DNA of 64,000 nt, from assembly GCA_016718275.1 (NCBI GenBank), contig JADKEA010000015.1, positions 1 to 64,000 on the forward strand, given 5' to 3'. The notes under the pieces were generated by a model that saw only the letters and a list, made by a program, of their open reading frames with translations, searched no databases and was not told the DNA's origin. Numbering within the stretch: the stretch's first letter is position 1; each line of letters opens with the position of its first letter. The position numbers and the translations under genes were made by a program. Shown here piece by piece: positions 63,081 through 64,000 of this stretch. The DNA comes from Candidatus Villigracilis affinis (GTDB lineage Bacteria; Chloroflexota; Anaerolineae; Anaerolineales; Villigracilaceae).

Positions 63081-63213
63081 TGCCAACGGTTTGCGTTACC
63101 TGCGCTGGGGCGGGGACGGCGAAGCCGTCCGACTGGAAAAATGCTAAGGCGTAGAAAACTGCTTGAGATTGCCGCACGCGAATCCCCAGCGTCAGGTGCA
63201 CGCTTTGTTGGGC
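63081..63213 (-). other. attC-like site A, intact
   Basis: 133 bp. On the minus strand it starts GCCCAAC (fits RYYYAAC) and ends GTTGGCA (near GTTRRRY). Arms GCCCAACAAAGCGTGCACCTGACGCTGGGG and GCCAACGGTTTGCGTTACCTGCGCTGGGG pair with an extra A, as extrahelical bases do in attC. A central stem GGACGGC-GAA-GCCGTCC. Size within the known attC range. Confidence 0.75.
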
Positions 63214-63256
63214 GTTTTGCGTGTTTTTCATGACGCTTGAACATAAACCGAACAAA

Positions 63257-64000
63257 CTACGGCTGTACTCCCAAATCCTGTAAAGCCTGTACTGCGGGAT
63301 CCCAATTCACATGGACTTTCAATGCAGCGCGATAATCAGTGATAGCCGATTGGGTATCTCCTGCCATGTAGTATGCACGCCCACGCCACAATAGTGATTC
63401 TTCCAATATAGGTTTTGAGATTGTATCGTTTAAGGTAGTATTCGCCAAGTTAATCACGTCCGAAAAACGATTGGAATAATAATAAGCGAAATATGGACCA
63501 GTCTGGTACCACATCACACGGTAAGGACGGGATGTTATCTCCGTGGAAAGTTCAGAGTACAAGCCAAACGCATTGTCATACGCGTCCGCTGCATCGATAT
63601 ATTCATGCAGGGCAACGTGGCTTGTTCCCACATTGAATGCTGCCCAGAATTGATCGTTACCTGTTAATGTGGCAACTTCCTTTTTTGCTCTGTCCAGTGC
63701 AATGTGTGCAGCAGTATCTGGTTCTGCCAACGCGCCAAGCAAATCTATAACTTCACTTTCGCGTTCCTCTGGGTAGACAACGAGAAACAAATAATTGAAT
63801 GCGCGCCAACTATTTGTAAACTCAAGGTAATTAATATGGAAGTTTGGACCAGCTAGATAGGAATCCTGTACGATCACTTCGCTTGTCGCATCATCGTAGC
63901 CTGTCACGAATTGATAATGTCCCATCCAACTGACCTTGCCAAGCATATCCAGTTCGTAAATGCCCTTTTCTACAATGACAGGAAATCCACCCGCAGTCAA
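63257..64000 (-). CDS. C39-like peptidase with TPR repeats, N-terminus outside the window
   Basis: 247 residues present. The first ~75 are the end of a C39-type papain fold: GHYQFVTGYDDATSEVIVQD holds the histidine and aspartate, while the cysteine lies past the edge. The rest are TPR-like helices (FWAAFNVGTSHVALHEYIDA, LLWRGRAYYMAGDTQSAITD). The role is an extracellular or cell-wall peptidase at best guess. On the minus strand it ends 44 bases before attC-like site A, so it is either a large cassette or the chromosomal neighbour of the array. Confidence 0.8.
   Translation of the reverse strand: MTAGGFPVIVEKGIYELDMLGKVSWMGHYQFVTGYDDATSEVIVQDSYLAGPNFHINYLEFTNSWRAFNYLFLVVYPEERESEVIDLLGALAEPDTAAHIALDRAKKEVATLTGNDQFWAAFNVGTSHVALHEYIDAADAYDNAFGLYSELSTEITSRPYRVMWYQTGPYFAYYYSNRFSDVINLANTTLNDTISKPILEESLLWRGRAYYMAGDTQSAITDYRAALKVHVNWDPAVQALQDLGVQP

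Overview
The window looks like a chromosomal segment of a member of Chloroflexota, class Anaerolineae. This is inferred from style, not from a marker search: large secreted proteins built of SBBP repeats, BNR/sortilin-like repeats and Ig/FN3-like modules, cysteine-bearing SLH-like repeats at their C-termini, Thr/Pro-rich linkers in lipoproteins, and a GAF/PDZ giant histidine kinase. Nearly everything from 1 to about 39.4 kb is on the minus strand. The assembly carries many one-base indels and several mononucleotide G/C blocks, so several large genes appear in pieces.

Region 1 (1-17.7 kb) is a cell-surface and polysaccharide block. It holds three SBBP-repeat proteins (at least two ending in SLH-like repeats; one runs off the left edge), an OmpR-type two-component pair, a GH44 glycanase with SLH anchor, a BNR/sortilin-like SLH protein, a sugar ABC transporter (binding protein plus two permeases, no ATPase), a small lipoprotein and another SLH protein. 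Two SBBP genes share a duplicated promoter/operator segment. Two SLH modules are nearly identical at DNA level and are followed by the same 14-bp-arm palindrome.

Region 2 (17.7-21.2 kb) is a graveyard of polymorphic-toxin modules. Three short RHS-core remnants abut a UPF0175/PIN toxin-antitoxin pair, unidentified AT-rich ORFs and a HEAT-repeat gene. Poly-G blocks interrupt one remnant.

Region 3 (21.3-32.2 kb) is one giant secreted protein gene of about 10.8 kb, broken by at least five frameshifts. It encodes a signal peptide, vWA domain, beta-helix, Ig-like and delta-60 repeats, five near-identical ~580-bp FN3-pair repeats and a Thr/Pro-rich tail.

Region 4 (32.4-39.4 kb) has a Fur-CbiMN-CbiQ-CbiO metal uptake operon, a lipoprotein, and a NACHT-FGE protein paired with a small protein that shares its N-terminal glycine/isoleucine motif: a candidate conflict system.

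Region 5 (39.6-56.3 kb) is mostly housekeeping: a T-box-controlled trpB2, a FIST protein with a giant PDZ/GAF histidine kinase, gyrB, membrane proteins, a JAMM peptidase, plsY, a GH16-like lipoprotein, an ABM protein, a HIT protein and a clostripain-like peptidase.

Region 6 (56.4-64 kb) holds a zinc-ribbon protein, an ICMT-like methyltransferase, a VKOR and a lipoprotein, then what appears to be an integron cassette array without an integrase (59.3-63.2 kb). Its cassettes encode a GNAT acetyltransferase, a cupin and a second UPF0175/PIN pair, separated by attC-like hairpins. One attC is split by an IS110-family element, whose transposase is itself broken by a 26-nt repeat insertion. A C39-peptidase/TPR gene runs off the right edge.
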